Part shown: in pieces, positions 1-7,000 of the stretch
Layout: every line of letters begins with the position of its first letter
How positions within the stretch are numbered: the stretch's first letter is position 1
DNA from: Alphaproteobacteria bacterium
Lineage (GTDB): Bacteria > Pseudomonadota > Alphaproteobacteria > UBA9219
Length of the DNA: 18,800 bases
Assembly: GCA_028716765.1 (NCBI GenBank)
Contig: JAQUPC010000030.1
Span: forward strand, 1-18,800
Reading direction: 5' to 3'
The notes under the pieces: generated by a model
Databases searched by the model: none
What the model saw: only the letters and a program-made list of their open reading frames with translations
Told to the model about the DNA's origin: nothing
Translations under genes and position numbers: made by a program

Positions 1-2
1 CC

Positions 3-524
3 AACATATTGAAAATCATTCCCGTCGCGGCCCAGAGCGAATTCGGAACGGCCGGGCGCGCTTTGGCCTTCGGGCTCGGCACCGCCGCCGCCATGCACTT
101 GTTGCGCGCGGTCGAGATCGTTTTGAAAATGTACTACGAACTTTTCTCCGGCACGACCGCCGCCAAGGCCGAGCGGTCCTATAATATTTATCTCAAAAAG
201 CTTGCGGCTTTAGCCGACGACGAGAGTTCGGCCATGCGGCCCGACAAACGCCTTCTGCAAATGCTCGCCCAGATCAAGGAACACTACCGCACCCCCATCT
301 CCTCTCCTGAAAACAACATAACGCCCGAACAAGCGACGTCCCTGCTCGGCCTTGCCGCCGCGATCATCACGATGATGGCCGAGCAAATCATGGCCGGGCA
401 AAAGCCGACCAACGGCAACAAAAACGGCAAAGGCTCCAAGACCTCTAAATCTGCCGACGATGAATCCGGGTCCGCCGACGAAGACGACGAAAGCTACAGC
501 TTTCCGATTTCGAAGGCGGGATAA
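3..524 (+). CDS. HEPN-like helical protein, C-terminal part (5' end outside window)
   Basis: The reading frame is open to the first base of the window, so the true start probably lies upstream; the TTG at 9 is only the first in-window start-like codon. The visible part holds a helix of the type seen in HEPN-like proteins (AMHLLRAVEIVLKMYY), then a second helical block after YRTPISSPE, then LLGLAAAIITMMAEQI. HEPN ribonucleases use an R-x(4-6)-H motif. Here the arginine of YRTPISSPE is followed by serines where a histidine would be expected, so nuclease activity is doubtful. The last 40 or so residues are a Lys/Asn/Ser stretch followed by an acidic Asp/Glu-rich tail, probably disordered. The gene lies 70 bp upstream of two unknown genes on the same strand and might be co-transcribed with them. 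The family call rests on pattern memory only; a plain hypothetical protein is the alternative. Confidence 0.6.
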   Translation, partial: NILKIIPVAAQSEFGTAGRALAFGLGTAAAMHLLRAVEIVLKMYYELFSGTTAAKAERSYNIYLKKLAALADDESSAMRPDKRLLQMLAQIKEHYRTPISSPENNITPEQATSLLGLAAAIITMMAEQIMAGQKPTNGNKNGKGSKTSKSADDESGSADEDDESYSFPISKAG

Positions 525-594
525 GATTCTGCGTTTTCTTCATATCCGTTAGTTTGCAAACAGAATTATTGTAACTAAATTCCGGAATGCTGTT

Positions 595-1605
595 ATGAAT
601 GACATTTGCATAAACGCCTGCTCCCGGGACGGAATAGTACTCAAGAATATGTTTGCCGGTGACGCAGTTGCCTTGGAAGAAATTTCAAGAATTAATGAGT
701 CAGAAAACCGCAAGATATTTTATGCTTTTTTCAGGATGGCCTGCGTTTTTTTTGAACCATGGCAAAGTGATAGAATAAGGAGAGACGAAACAATCCAGGC
801 GTTGTCCGATATTTACACCTCCGCGACAGGAAAACCACGCAGCTATGATGACATATCACAGCTTGCAGAGCGCAGTATGTTTGTATGGATAGCAAATGAA
901 ATTCGCGATACATTTCTGGACTGTTGTGAAGAAAATGATTTTGCTGAACTTTATCCTGCCGTCGTCAAAAGACTTTTTGAGAAAATCAAGGTTTTTGAGA
1001 GGGAAAATATCCACCGCCCTCAAGACCGCCCCCATTTCTTAAACAGAGTGCGTAAAATACTGGATTTTTCTGGCCACCAACATGTCGAGATTCGCGGCGC
1101 GGACGGCGAAATCGTTTCCGGTCTTTCGTCAGATGCCTGGCAGAAAATTCTGAAGGAATATTTTTGCGAACACGTTAGTCCCGAACACCGCCCAACCAGC
1201 TATTCCTCTTTCTTGAATGGCCGATTCCGCTACCGCGGCTTAAAATTTGAAATTGTGAATTACGACAAAAGCGCCGGAATAGAAACCTATTATGATTTAA
1301 GGGAAAACCCAGGCAGTGTGCTTATCATTGAACGTTTTAAGAACGGCGGATGCAGGGAACAATATTACTCTTGCGCAAACACCGAATACACATGCAGGAT
1401 TAATAGTAAGAAGCTTCACAACTCTCTCGGCCCGGCCGTTCGCCACAAACGCAAAGGCAAGCCTCTGATTGAATTTTTTTATCTCGACGATAAATTAGTT
1501 CCTGAACTTAACGTTCTTGGCGTTTTGTCCTATGATCAACGCCCTGTAAGAAATTATTTCGCGCCGCCGTGCCGCCAAGCGCCGAGCGGCCAAACCTGCG
1601 GATAA
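595..1605 (+). CDS. Unknown protein, larger member of a tandem paralogous pair
   Basis: I do not recognise the family. The 336-residue product has no clear signal peptide or membrane segment. Residues 1-160 are probably helical and charged, with no counterpart in the next gene. Residues 165-336 resemble the next gene's product: both carry an I-x-GADGE motif (167-172) and a tail starting LGPAVRH (278-284) and ending GQTCG. By hand the two tails match at about 40 of 58 positions. The G-P-A then Y-x-(N/D)-(G/D) pattern of the tail loosely recalls YwqK/MORN-type repeats, but only one unit is visible. The ATG at 595 has a weak GGAA 7 bases upstream. A weak promoter-like pair, TTGCAA and TAAATT with a 16-base spacer, lies at 554-581. 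Base composition is low in GC (22 of 60 at 661-720, against 39 of 60 at 4201-4260), suggesting acquired DNA. Confidence 0.72.
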   Translation: MNDICINACSRDGIVLKNMFAGDAVALEEISRINESENRKIFYAFFRMACVFFEPWQSDRIRRDETIQALSDIYTSATGKPRSYDDISQLAERSMFVWIANEIRDTFLDCCEENDFAELYPAVVKRLFEKIKVFERENIHRPQDRPHFLNRVRKILDFSGHQHVEIRGADGEIVSGLSSDAWQKILKEYFCEHVSPEHRPTSYSSFLNGRFRYRGLKFEIVNYDKSAGIETYYDLRENPGSVLIIERFKNGGCREQYYSCANTEYTCRINSKKLHNSLGPAVRHKRKGKPLIEFFYLDDKLVPELNVLGVLSYDQRPVRNYFAPPCRQAPSGQTCG

Positions 1606-1606
1606 G
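1587..1606 (+). repeat. 20-bp direct repeat, copy 1
   Basis: CGGCCAAACCTGCGGATAAG covers the last codons, stop codon and one following base of the first paralogous gene. It is repeated exactly at 2297-2316, at the end of the second gene, an offset of 710 bp. The surrounding DNA is much more diverged than this block, so recent conversion or selection on the tail is possible. Confidence 0.85.
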
Positions 1607-1610
1607 CATA

Positions 1611-2315
1611 ATGCCACCTCAATCACTCTCCGTCGCCCCGGCAAAAAAACTCGAAGCGCCCTACGTGATATGCGGCGCCGATGGTGAGAGTATTCCTGAA
1701 TATTCATCCCATCAATGGCAGGAATGTTTCAGCACATTGGGGCTTACGTTTCGGTCAGACAACCGCTATCGTCTTGATGCCAAATATTATCCGGGTGACG
1801 ATAATGAAATATTTCATTTCAAATGCGAAATTCGCATCAATAGAACTCCTGCCCTCTGTTCATCCGGGAATATAGATAGCCGGCTTAATGAAGATTATAG
1901 GCTTATGGCGCAGGGGAAGCGTCCGGATCCTGATATAATAATGGGAACAGTAGAATTTTATGAAATTCAAACCCAGTCTGGTCATACTTTCTATCATGTT
2001 ATTGAGCGCCAACCTGATGGTGATTGCAAAGAACGACATATGCATTATTACATTACAGGTAGTATGATCGATAAACTGGACTATGTTATATGCAATGTGA
2101 ATAGAGGAGTTGAAGAGAGGGAAGAATATCATAATCCCCTTGGCCCAGCAGTCAGGCATCAATGCAAAGGAAAGCCTTTGGTTGAGAAATATTATCCCAA
2201 CGGCGAGGAAGTTACTGCGCTCAACGTTCTCGGTGATTTACCGTACGATACTCGACCAGTAAGAGATTATTTCGCCCCACCACGCTCCGCCCCGGCCGGC
2301 CAAACCTGCGGATAA
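1611..2315 (+). CDS. Unknown protein, smaller member of a tandem paralogous pair
   Basis: This 234-residue product has no recognised family. Counted from the ATG at 1611, it shows an ICGADGE motif at 20-26 and a conserved tail from LGPAVRH (177-183), with KGKPLVEKYYPNGEEV and then ALNVLG, ending GQTCG. The same elements occur in the C-terminal part of the preceding protein, so this looks like a diverged tandem duplicate lacking the upstream gene's N-terminal 160 residues. The ATG at 1611 is 5 bases after the previous stop. A GTG at 1569 in the same frame would overlap that gene by 37 bases and is less likely. The middle (about 27-175) is poorly conserved between the copies. The DNA is AT-rich (19 G/C of 60 at 2041-2100). 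Co-transcription with the preceding gene is likely. Function is unknown. Confidence 0.7.
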   Translation: MPPQSLSVAPAKKLEAPYVICGADGESIPEYSSHQWQECFSTLGLTFRSDNRYRLDAKYYPGDDNEIFHFKCEIRINRTPALCSSGNIDSRLNEDYRLMAQGKRPDPDIIMGTVEFYEIQTQSGHTFYHVIERQPDGDCKERHMHYYITGSMIDKLDYVICNVNRGVEEREEYHNPLGPAVRHQCKGKPLVEKYYPNGEEVTALNVLGDLPYDTRPVRDYFAPPRSAPAGQTCG

Positions 2316-2316
2316 G
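2297..2316 (+). repeat. 20-bp direct repeat, copy 2
   Basis: Exact second copy of the block at 1587-1606, again covering the C-terminal QTCG codons, the stop and the next base. It supports the view that the two genes arose by tandem duplication. Confidence 0.85.
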
Positions 2317-2334
2317 AACGGCAAATCCGGACTT

Positions 2335-2529
2335 CTAGTCCCCCAATCTCCGCGCCTGATCCACGACCATAACGGGAATCCCCTCGCGTATCGGAAAAGC
2401 GAGACCAGCCCTGTCGCTGATCAATTCCTGCCTCACCGCGTCATAGCGCAAAGGCGTTTTGGTCAGGGGGCATACGAGGATACTTAATAGCCTGGGGTCG
2501 ATCCGCCGCGTTGTCGCGTTTTCAGTCAT
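2335..2529 (-). CDS. Trm112-like / UPF0434 (YcaR-type) small protein
   Basis: The 64-residue product carries the family core: [20 protein letters not shown] near the N-terminus, then [21 protein letters not shown]. coli YcaR and eukaryotic Trm112 are relatives; Trm112 is a small partner that activates several methyltransferases. The usual second cysteine of the zinc knuckle (CPxC) is replaced by CPLT and no later cysteine pair is present. From memory this is the common alphaproteobacterial form and probably does not bind zinc. I chose the ATG at 2529 because GGGGAGG lies just upstream. The frame is open to an ATG at 2637, but the added 36 residues look non-coding and that ATG has no ribosome site. 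It is divergent from the membrane protein gene at 2762. Cellular partner unknown. Confidence 0.9.
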   Translation of the reverse strand: MTENATTRRIDPRLLSILVCPLTKTPLRYDAVRQELISDRAGLAFPIREGIPVMVVDQARRLGD

Positions 2530-2689
2530 GCGCCTCCCCTTGTTGGCCCGTTCCCGTATCCCTTTATCAGGCCTCATATATCGTGTCATGCCCTCAGGAA
2601 GCGGAAAGCTGGTCCGCGCTGATTCGAAACTAGCCATTGATCATACTGTGATTCTTAAAATCCACCCCTAGAATACTGAATCCTTTGCC

Positions 2690-2718
2690 TTTACAGTCCG
2701 GTTGCCATAATCTATTAA
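2690..2718 (+). promoter_or_regulatory. Candidate sigma70-type promoter for the coiled-coil membrane protein gene
   Basis: TTTACA at 2690-2695 and TATTAA at 2713-2718 are separated by 17 bases. They match the TTGACA and TATAAT consensus at 5 of 6 and 4 of 6 positions. A transcript starting near 2725 would have a leader of about 37 bases before the ATG at 2762. It lies in the divergent gap between the UPF0434 gene and that ATG, a sensible position. Seen by eye only. Confidence 0.4.
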
Positions 2719-2761
2719 CCATATCTCCTTCCGTCCTTTTTTTCTGGTATCCCGAGCCTCC

Positions 2762-5290
2762 ATGAGCGGTTCTTCGCCCAAAAATGGCAGCATCAGCCAC
2801 CTAACGGCCATTGTGCTGACATCCATTGTCTTTCTATGCGTCGTTTTGATCGGCGTCGCGGGCGTTATCAAGCACAATCTCGACCGCAGCGAAATCGCGC
2901 TGGCGGCCCCGGACATCAGCTTCGCGCCGGACGAGGAAGTCTACGAAAAAATCCTTCATGCGCTCGGCTATGGCGGGTTTCTGGAAGCCGCATCACGCGT
3001 CATCACCATGCGCGACAGCATCGCGCTTGCGGACATGAAACAATCCTTGAAGACCGCAAAGAACGCCCTCGCCCACCTTCCCGAAAAAACGCCTGCCGCG
3101 GCGCGTCATGATATCGAAGGCCTCGTCTCTCTTTATGACGCTATTTTGAAAAAAGCCGAACAAAGCGTCGAAAACTCCGCCGTCACGTTTACAGCCGCCG
3201 ATCTGGCACCCGCCTACGCTTCGCTTCCCGTTCTCGATACCCGCCTGCAGGCTGCCGCGGCCACGGGACGGCTGGAGGCGCAGGGTTCGTTCCGTCTCTG
3301 GGGTCTTTCTCTCACGCTCGTCGCGTGGTTCAGCCTTATTCTTGCCGCCGCTATGGCCGCGGGCCTGTATCTGGCCCTGCACAACAGGCAAGCCGTTCCC
3401 TTACGCGCGCTCGCCCAAAGCGTGCAGAACCTCACGCGCGGCGACATGCACATTCCCGTTTGGGGCATGGAGCGCCAGGACGCCATCGGCGAACTCGCGC
3501 GATCGATCGATCTCGCCCGCTATCATTTCAGCCAATTGCCCGACATATCGTTGATGAGCGAGCAAGGGCCGGTACGGCTCAAGTTCGAAGGCGAAACGCG
3601 CTCGCTGTTCGAAGCGATGATGCGGAACATCTCCGAAGAATACGAGCGCGCGCGCGCCGACATGGTGAATTACTCCGGCAGTCTCGCCGGGCAACAGGAC
3701 GCGCTCACGTCGCTTTCGGCCCGCCTGAACGCCTTGTCGACCCAGCTTCAGCAACAGGGCACGGCCGGTCATGCCGAGATGCAAAAACTCGTGCAGAAGC
3801 TGGCAAGTTCGGCCCAGGCGATGGCGGTGGCCCAGGAAAAGAACGTCGCCCAGATGAACGCGCTGGTGCCGTACATGCAGGAACGCGCCCACAACATGGC
3901 CGAAGTGACGCATATCGCCGGTTCCCAGATAGCTCAGACGCTTCAGGACCTCATGAAAGCCGAACAGGATTTACGCGGCAACGCCGAGCAAAGCGCCGGG
4001 ATCGTCGATCAATTCGCGTCCAACACGAACCAGATGAGCGAGCGCTTGTTCGCCGCCGTCAACCTGATGCAGGCGAGCGGCAAGGTTCTGTCCGAAACGA
4101 CCGATACCGTGCAGAGCCGCTTCAATGAAGCGATCGACACCCTCAACCGGGGCGAAGGCCATCTTCAGCAGATCATGGAGCGCGTCGACGAACGGTTGAG
4201 CCATACGGCCAAGGCCGAGGAAAACATGGCCGCGTTCGCCTCGCGCGCCGAAAGCAACCTCGAACGCATGGAAGGCGCCGTGGGCAGCATGGCCACGCGG
4301 CACGAACAGCTGAGCGAACAGGTGGTGATGGCCACGCACCGTATGGAAAGCGTCGTCGCCAGCTTCGACAGCGCGCAACGCTCGATGAGCGACGCCATGC
4401 AGCAGGTGCGCCGCGACGGCGAAATGCTGAGCACTCTCTTGCAGGATTTGCGCACCAACAACGAACATTTGCTCAAGGGCATCACGCAAAACAGCGAGAC
4501 AAGCTACGGCACGGTGGAGAATCTGGCCGAGCGCAGCCAAAAGCTGCTTACCGCGCTGGAATCGCAAGTCGCGCAGCAGTCCGTGATCACCGAAACCCGC
4601 CTTGGCGAACTTGTCATCAACACCCAAACGCTGAACGAACAAGTGCAAACGGCGACAACCTCGCTGAACCAAACCGTCGCCTCCATGCGCGAAGAGCATA
4701 CCCGTTTCTCGGAAGCCCGCTCCCGGTTCAGCGACAGCGTGAACAAACTCGGCAATCGCCTGGAAGAACAGGCCACCGCCACCATCACCAAGACCGAGCA
4801 ATGGGCCTCGCAAAGCTTCGGCAAGCTGACGTCGCTGACGGACAACATGGAAAGTCTGATGCAACGCCTCAACATTCTTGGCCAGCTGACCGGAACGCTG
4901 GGCTCCGTCGCGGGACAGCTTGGCCAGCTTATGCCGGCTCTGACCCAGGCCGCGCCCCCGGCGGGCGTAGCCGAATCCCCGCTTTCCGAACTGCTTTTGG
5001 AGGAACTGCAATCGCAGCTTAAGGCCGGATGGCACGACGCCATGACGCATATCGAAGCCATGCACGATCAGCTGGCGCAGGTTATGGTGCAGCAAAAAGA
5101 CCAGCTTGAGATGCGCCTTGTCGTCATGGACAAAAAGCTTAAGGTCGCGTCCGAAGCGGCGGAGCAAGGGACGCTCGCGCCGGATCAGGTCGCGATCATG
5201 GAAGAAATCGTGACGACGCTCGCCAAGATCAGCGAACATCTTATGATCCTCGACAGCGCCGTCAGGGAAAGAAGCGCGCGGCAGGCATAA
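2762..5290 (+). CDS. Chemoreceptor-like two-pass membrane protein with HAMP domain and long coiled coil
   Basis: The 842-residue product has membrane segment 1 at about 13-36, a helical extracytoplasmic region to about 180, membrane segment 2 at about 182-206, and a HAMP-like domain at about 207-258 (AVPLRALAQSVQNLTRGDM, then DAIGELARSIDLAR). The sensory region contains LGYGGFLEA, resembling a GYGG-type motif I recall from alphaproteobacterial receptors. From about 295 to 710 it is almost continuous coiled coil rich in Gln, Ala, Ser and Met, followed by a Gly/Pro/Ala-rich break and a final helical segment. The Glu/Gly-rich hairpin tip by which chemoreceptors bind CheA/CheW is not visible, so it may be a receptor-like scaffold or cell-surface/polarity protein. 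No chemotaxis genes are nearby. The ATG at 2762 has no convincing ribosome site, although a promoter-like pair lies upstream. A nearby alternative start is possible. Confidence 0.85.
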   Translation: MSGSSPKNGSISHLTAIVLTSIVFLCVVLIGVAGVIKHNLDRSEIALAAPDISFAPDEEVYEKILHALGYGGFLEAASRVITMRDSIALADMKQSLKTAKNALAHLPEKTPAAARHDIEGLVSLYDAILKKAEQSVENSAVTFTAADLAPAYASLPVLDTRLQAAAATGRLEAQGSFRLWGLSLTLVAWFSLILAAAMAAGLYLALHNRQAVPLRALAQSVQNLTRGDMHIPVWGMERQDAIGELARSIDLARYHFSQLPDISLMSEQGPVRLKFEGETRSLFEAMMRNISEEYERARADMVNYSGSLAGQQDALTSLSARLNALSTQLQQQGTAGHAEMQKLVQKLASSAQAMAVAQEKNVAQMNALVPYMQERAHNMAEVTHIAGSQIAQTLQDLMKAEQDLRGNAEQSAGIVDQFASNTNQMSERLFAAVNLMQASGKVLSETTDTVQSRFNEAIDTLNRGEGHLQQIMERVDERLSHTAKAEENMAAFASRAESNLERMEGAVGSMATRHEQLSEQVVMATHRMESVVASFDSAQRSMSDAMQQVRRDGEMLSTLLQDLRTNNEHLLKGITQNSETSYGTVENLAERSQKLLTALESQVAQQSVITETRLGELVINTQTLNEQVQTATTSLNQTVASMREEHTRFSEARSRFSDSVNKLGNRLEEQATATITKTEQWASQSFGKLTSLTDNMESLMQRLNILGQLTGTLGSVAGQLGQLMPALTQAAPPAGVAESPLSELLLEELQSQLKAGWHDAMTHIEAMHDQLAQVMVQQKDQLEMRLVVMDKKLKVASEAAEQGTLAPDQVAIMEEIVTTLAKISEHLMILDSAVRERSARQA

Positions 5291-5317
5291 GCGGCGTTTT
5301 TTCGTCTTTCGGCTTTT

Positions 5318-6541
5318 TCAGGCGACCAGCGTCTTAAGCGGCCTTGCTGGCAGGCCAAGCGATCTTACCGGCTTGTCGTATGAAGATATATCATGCGCCG
5401 CAAAACGATCGCTCGTATAAAGGTTCCTCATCGCCAGCACGGCATCGGATACGGCCGCGCCGTTGTAAAGAATTTCATTGTTCGCCGCCAAAACCTCGGC
5501 CCACTTCGGTTGCGCCGTGTTTATATAGCCCAGATCGCAGAACACGCGGATCGCCGCCCTTGGCGTATGATATCCCTGGGCCACCAATCCAAGAAACTTG
5601 CGATTTGAAAGACCGGGCGTTTCCTGCGTTTCGAACTGTTTGCCGGCCAGGTCCGCAGGCATCTTGACGCTTACGACGGTCGATATTTTCGTCCACCCGG
5701 CTTCGGCGAACAAAAGCGGACCGGCTTCGGACGTAGTCGTGTAAAGAACGCCGTCGACTCCCCATGATTCGAACACGCCGCTTTCGCGATTGCGGATACA
5801 GGCCGCGCGAACGGCATTGACCTCGGGCGTGGCATAAAGATCGGTCGCGTTCCTTTCTTCCCTGCCCACGGCGTAGATTTCGCCGTTACGAACCACGACG
5901 GCCGTAGGGCTTTCGGCTTCCGCAAAAATCTCACGCACTTCGGCGGGAACGTCCTTATACTTGCGACGGTCATGCTTGATAAGATTGCCGGGATTTTCCG
6001 GATCCTTATCGAACAGGATCATGGCGTCAGCATATTGAGCATCGTAAAACTGGGCAATCTCGAATGTTTCATCGTACGTTGCGCCATAAACCGTGATAAA
6101 TTGGCCGGGCCTGATCAGCTCCAGACGCAACAGATCGCGCGCCATGATCTCCTGTTTCGTGTGGCACGTCGTACAGGATTGGCCGGAGGAGAGCATCCAC
6201 ACAACAGGATCGAGCCCTGCCGCGTTATATCCGGCAAGCTTGGCAAGCAAGGCACGATAGTTGTCCGGTTGCAGAGCTTGGTCTTCGGCATGACGGCTGG
6301 CTATCCCGCTGCCGACGACGTTGTTGCCGCGCGCGGCTCCTATGATTTCAAACGTTCCATCCGGCAGGCTGATCGCCAAAGCCGCCCCGAAAGGGCCGCC
6401 GCGCGGGAAACGGCCATTTATGGGAAGGCCATCAGGGCCAAGTATGGATCTGCCTCTGTTATCATGGGTGACGTTATAGAAGGCCACGCGATCCGTCAGT
6501 TGCAACCCGCCGCGCACTTTTTCAATTAATGAACTCAGCAT
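5318..6541 (-). CDS. Tandem cytidine/guanine-deaminase-fold protein with degenerate second domain
   Basis: With the ATG at 6541 the product is 407 residues. Domain 1 (about 15-190) has the zinc-deaminase signature: SRHAED with zinc-ligand H84 and catalytic E86, and SCTTC with C123 and C126. Domain 2 (about 210-345) keeps the fold outline of a tRNA-adenosine/guanine-type deaminase but reads TPEVNAVRAA where HAEVNAxRAA is usual, and YTTTSEAGPLL where EPCPxC is usual. The zinc His becomes Thr (238) and both Cys become Gly (274) and Leu (277), so domain 2 should be inactive. The substrate is unknown. The frame extends to an ATG at 6634, but a promoter-like pair sits inside that extension and AAAGGA precedes 6541, so I prefer 6541. 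The gene is convergent with the coiled-coil membrane protein gene, with 27 bp between their stop codons and no clear terminator hairpin there. Confidence 0.85.
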   Translation of the reverse strand: MLSSLIEKVRGGLQLTDRVAFYNVTHDNRGRSILGPDGLPINGRFPRGGPFGAALAISLPDGTFEIIGAARGNNVVGSGIASRHAEDQALQPDNYRALLAKLAGYNAAGLDPVVWMLSSGQSCTTCHTKQEIMARDLLRLELIRPGQFITVYGATYDETFEIAQFYDAQYADAMILFDKDPENPGNLIKHDRRKYKDVPAEVREIFAEAESPTAVVVRNGEIYAVGREERNATDLYATPEVNAVRAACIRNRESGVFESWGVDGVLYTTTSEAGPLLFAEAGWTKISTVVSVKMPADLAGKQFETQETPGLSNRKFLGLVAQGYHTPRAAIRVFCDLGYINTAQPKWAEVLAANNEILYNGAAVSDAVLAMRNLYTSDRFAAHDISSYDKPVRSLGLPARPLKTLVA

Positions 6542-6587
6542 AATCCGGATATTCCTTTGATTAAAATTCGTATGTATATACTTGGCG

Positions 6588-6616
6588 TCTATAGTTCCCG
6601 CCCGTCTTGCGTTCAA
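6588..6616 (-). promoter_or_regulatory. Candidate promoter of the deaminase-like gene
   Basis: On the - strand TTGAAC (6616-6611) and TATAGA (6593-6588) are exactly 17 bases apart. Each matches the sigma70 consensus at 4 of 6 positions. Transcription would begin near 6581, about 40 bases before the ATG at 6541. The region is AT-rich and lies between the tRNA gene and the coding region. It would exclude the ATG at 6634 as the start. Confidence 0.45.
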
Positions 6617-6682
6617 GAAATTATATATTTTCATTCATTTCAATGTCGTTAACCACGTCCCCGGTCTGTACCTCCGGAAAAC

Positions 6683-6759
6683 TGGTGCGCCCTAGAAGAT
6701 TCGAACTTCTGACCTGCTGCTTAGAAGGCAGCTGCTCTATCCTGCTGAGCTAAGGGCGC
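6683..6759 (-). tRNA. tRNA-Arg (anticodon UCU)
   Basis: The - strand folds as a complete 77-nt cloverleaf. The acceptor stem GCGCCCT pairs with AGGGCGC, the D stem GCTC with GAGC, the anticodon stem GCTGC with GCAGC around loop CTTCTAA (anticodon TCT), and the T stem AGAAG with CTTCT around TTCGAAT. Discriminator A and an encoded CCA follow. It reads the AGA and, by wobble, AGG arginine codons. No integrase gene or duplicated tRNA 3' end was seen beside it. A TTTTCCGGAGG stretch follows the CCA, but no clear terminator. Confidence 0.97.
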
Positions 6760-7000
6760 AGGAGCCATATTATGCCTTAAGGATGCTAACAATTGGTTTC
6801 CGCTCTTGAAACAAAGGGTTAAGCCCCCTTTTCCATTGGGAGCGCGAAATACTGCCTCCCCATAAGATAATCAAGGATACAGCCAATAACAATCCGGGTA
6901 CAGGGATAACGCCAACCTGCTTTTTCCGCCCATTGACCCGGCACAAAGGTAGGATTAGGGTGCGCACGATTCGAGTGTATTTTTTATCTATGGAGTTTTT
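6760..7000. other. Intergenic region between tRNA-Arg and the glutamate dehydrogenase gene
   Basis: No gene is visible here. A short hairpin, AAAGGG (6813-6818) with CCCTTT (6826-6831) and a 7-base loop, is the only clear structure. Upstream of the dehydrogenase gene, TTGACC at 6933-6938 is followed 17 bases later by TAGGGT (6956-6961), a weak promoter candidate because the -10 element is poor. The ribosome site GGAG at 6992-6995 lies 5 bases before the ATG at 7001. Confidence 0.5.

Noticed and set aside
3971..5239. 422-codon open frame on the - strand
   Set aside because: Antisense to the coiled-coil protein gene; composition (many His, Arg, Leu, Phe) is that of a mirrored GC-rich gene.
5291..5317. 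Intrinsic terminator between the two converging genes
   Set aside because: T-runs are present, but no stable GC stem could be drawn next to them.
6683..6759. tRNA-Arg as an integration site for a mobile island
   Set aside because: No integrase gene and no repeated copy of the tRNA 3' end were seen in the window.
6933..6961. TTGACC / TAGGGT promoter for the glutamate dehydrogenase gene
   Set aside because: The -35 and spacing are good but the -10 matches only 3 of 6, so it is mentioned only under the intergenic entry.
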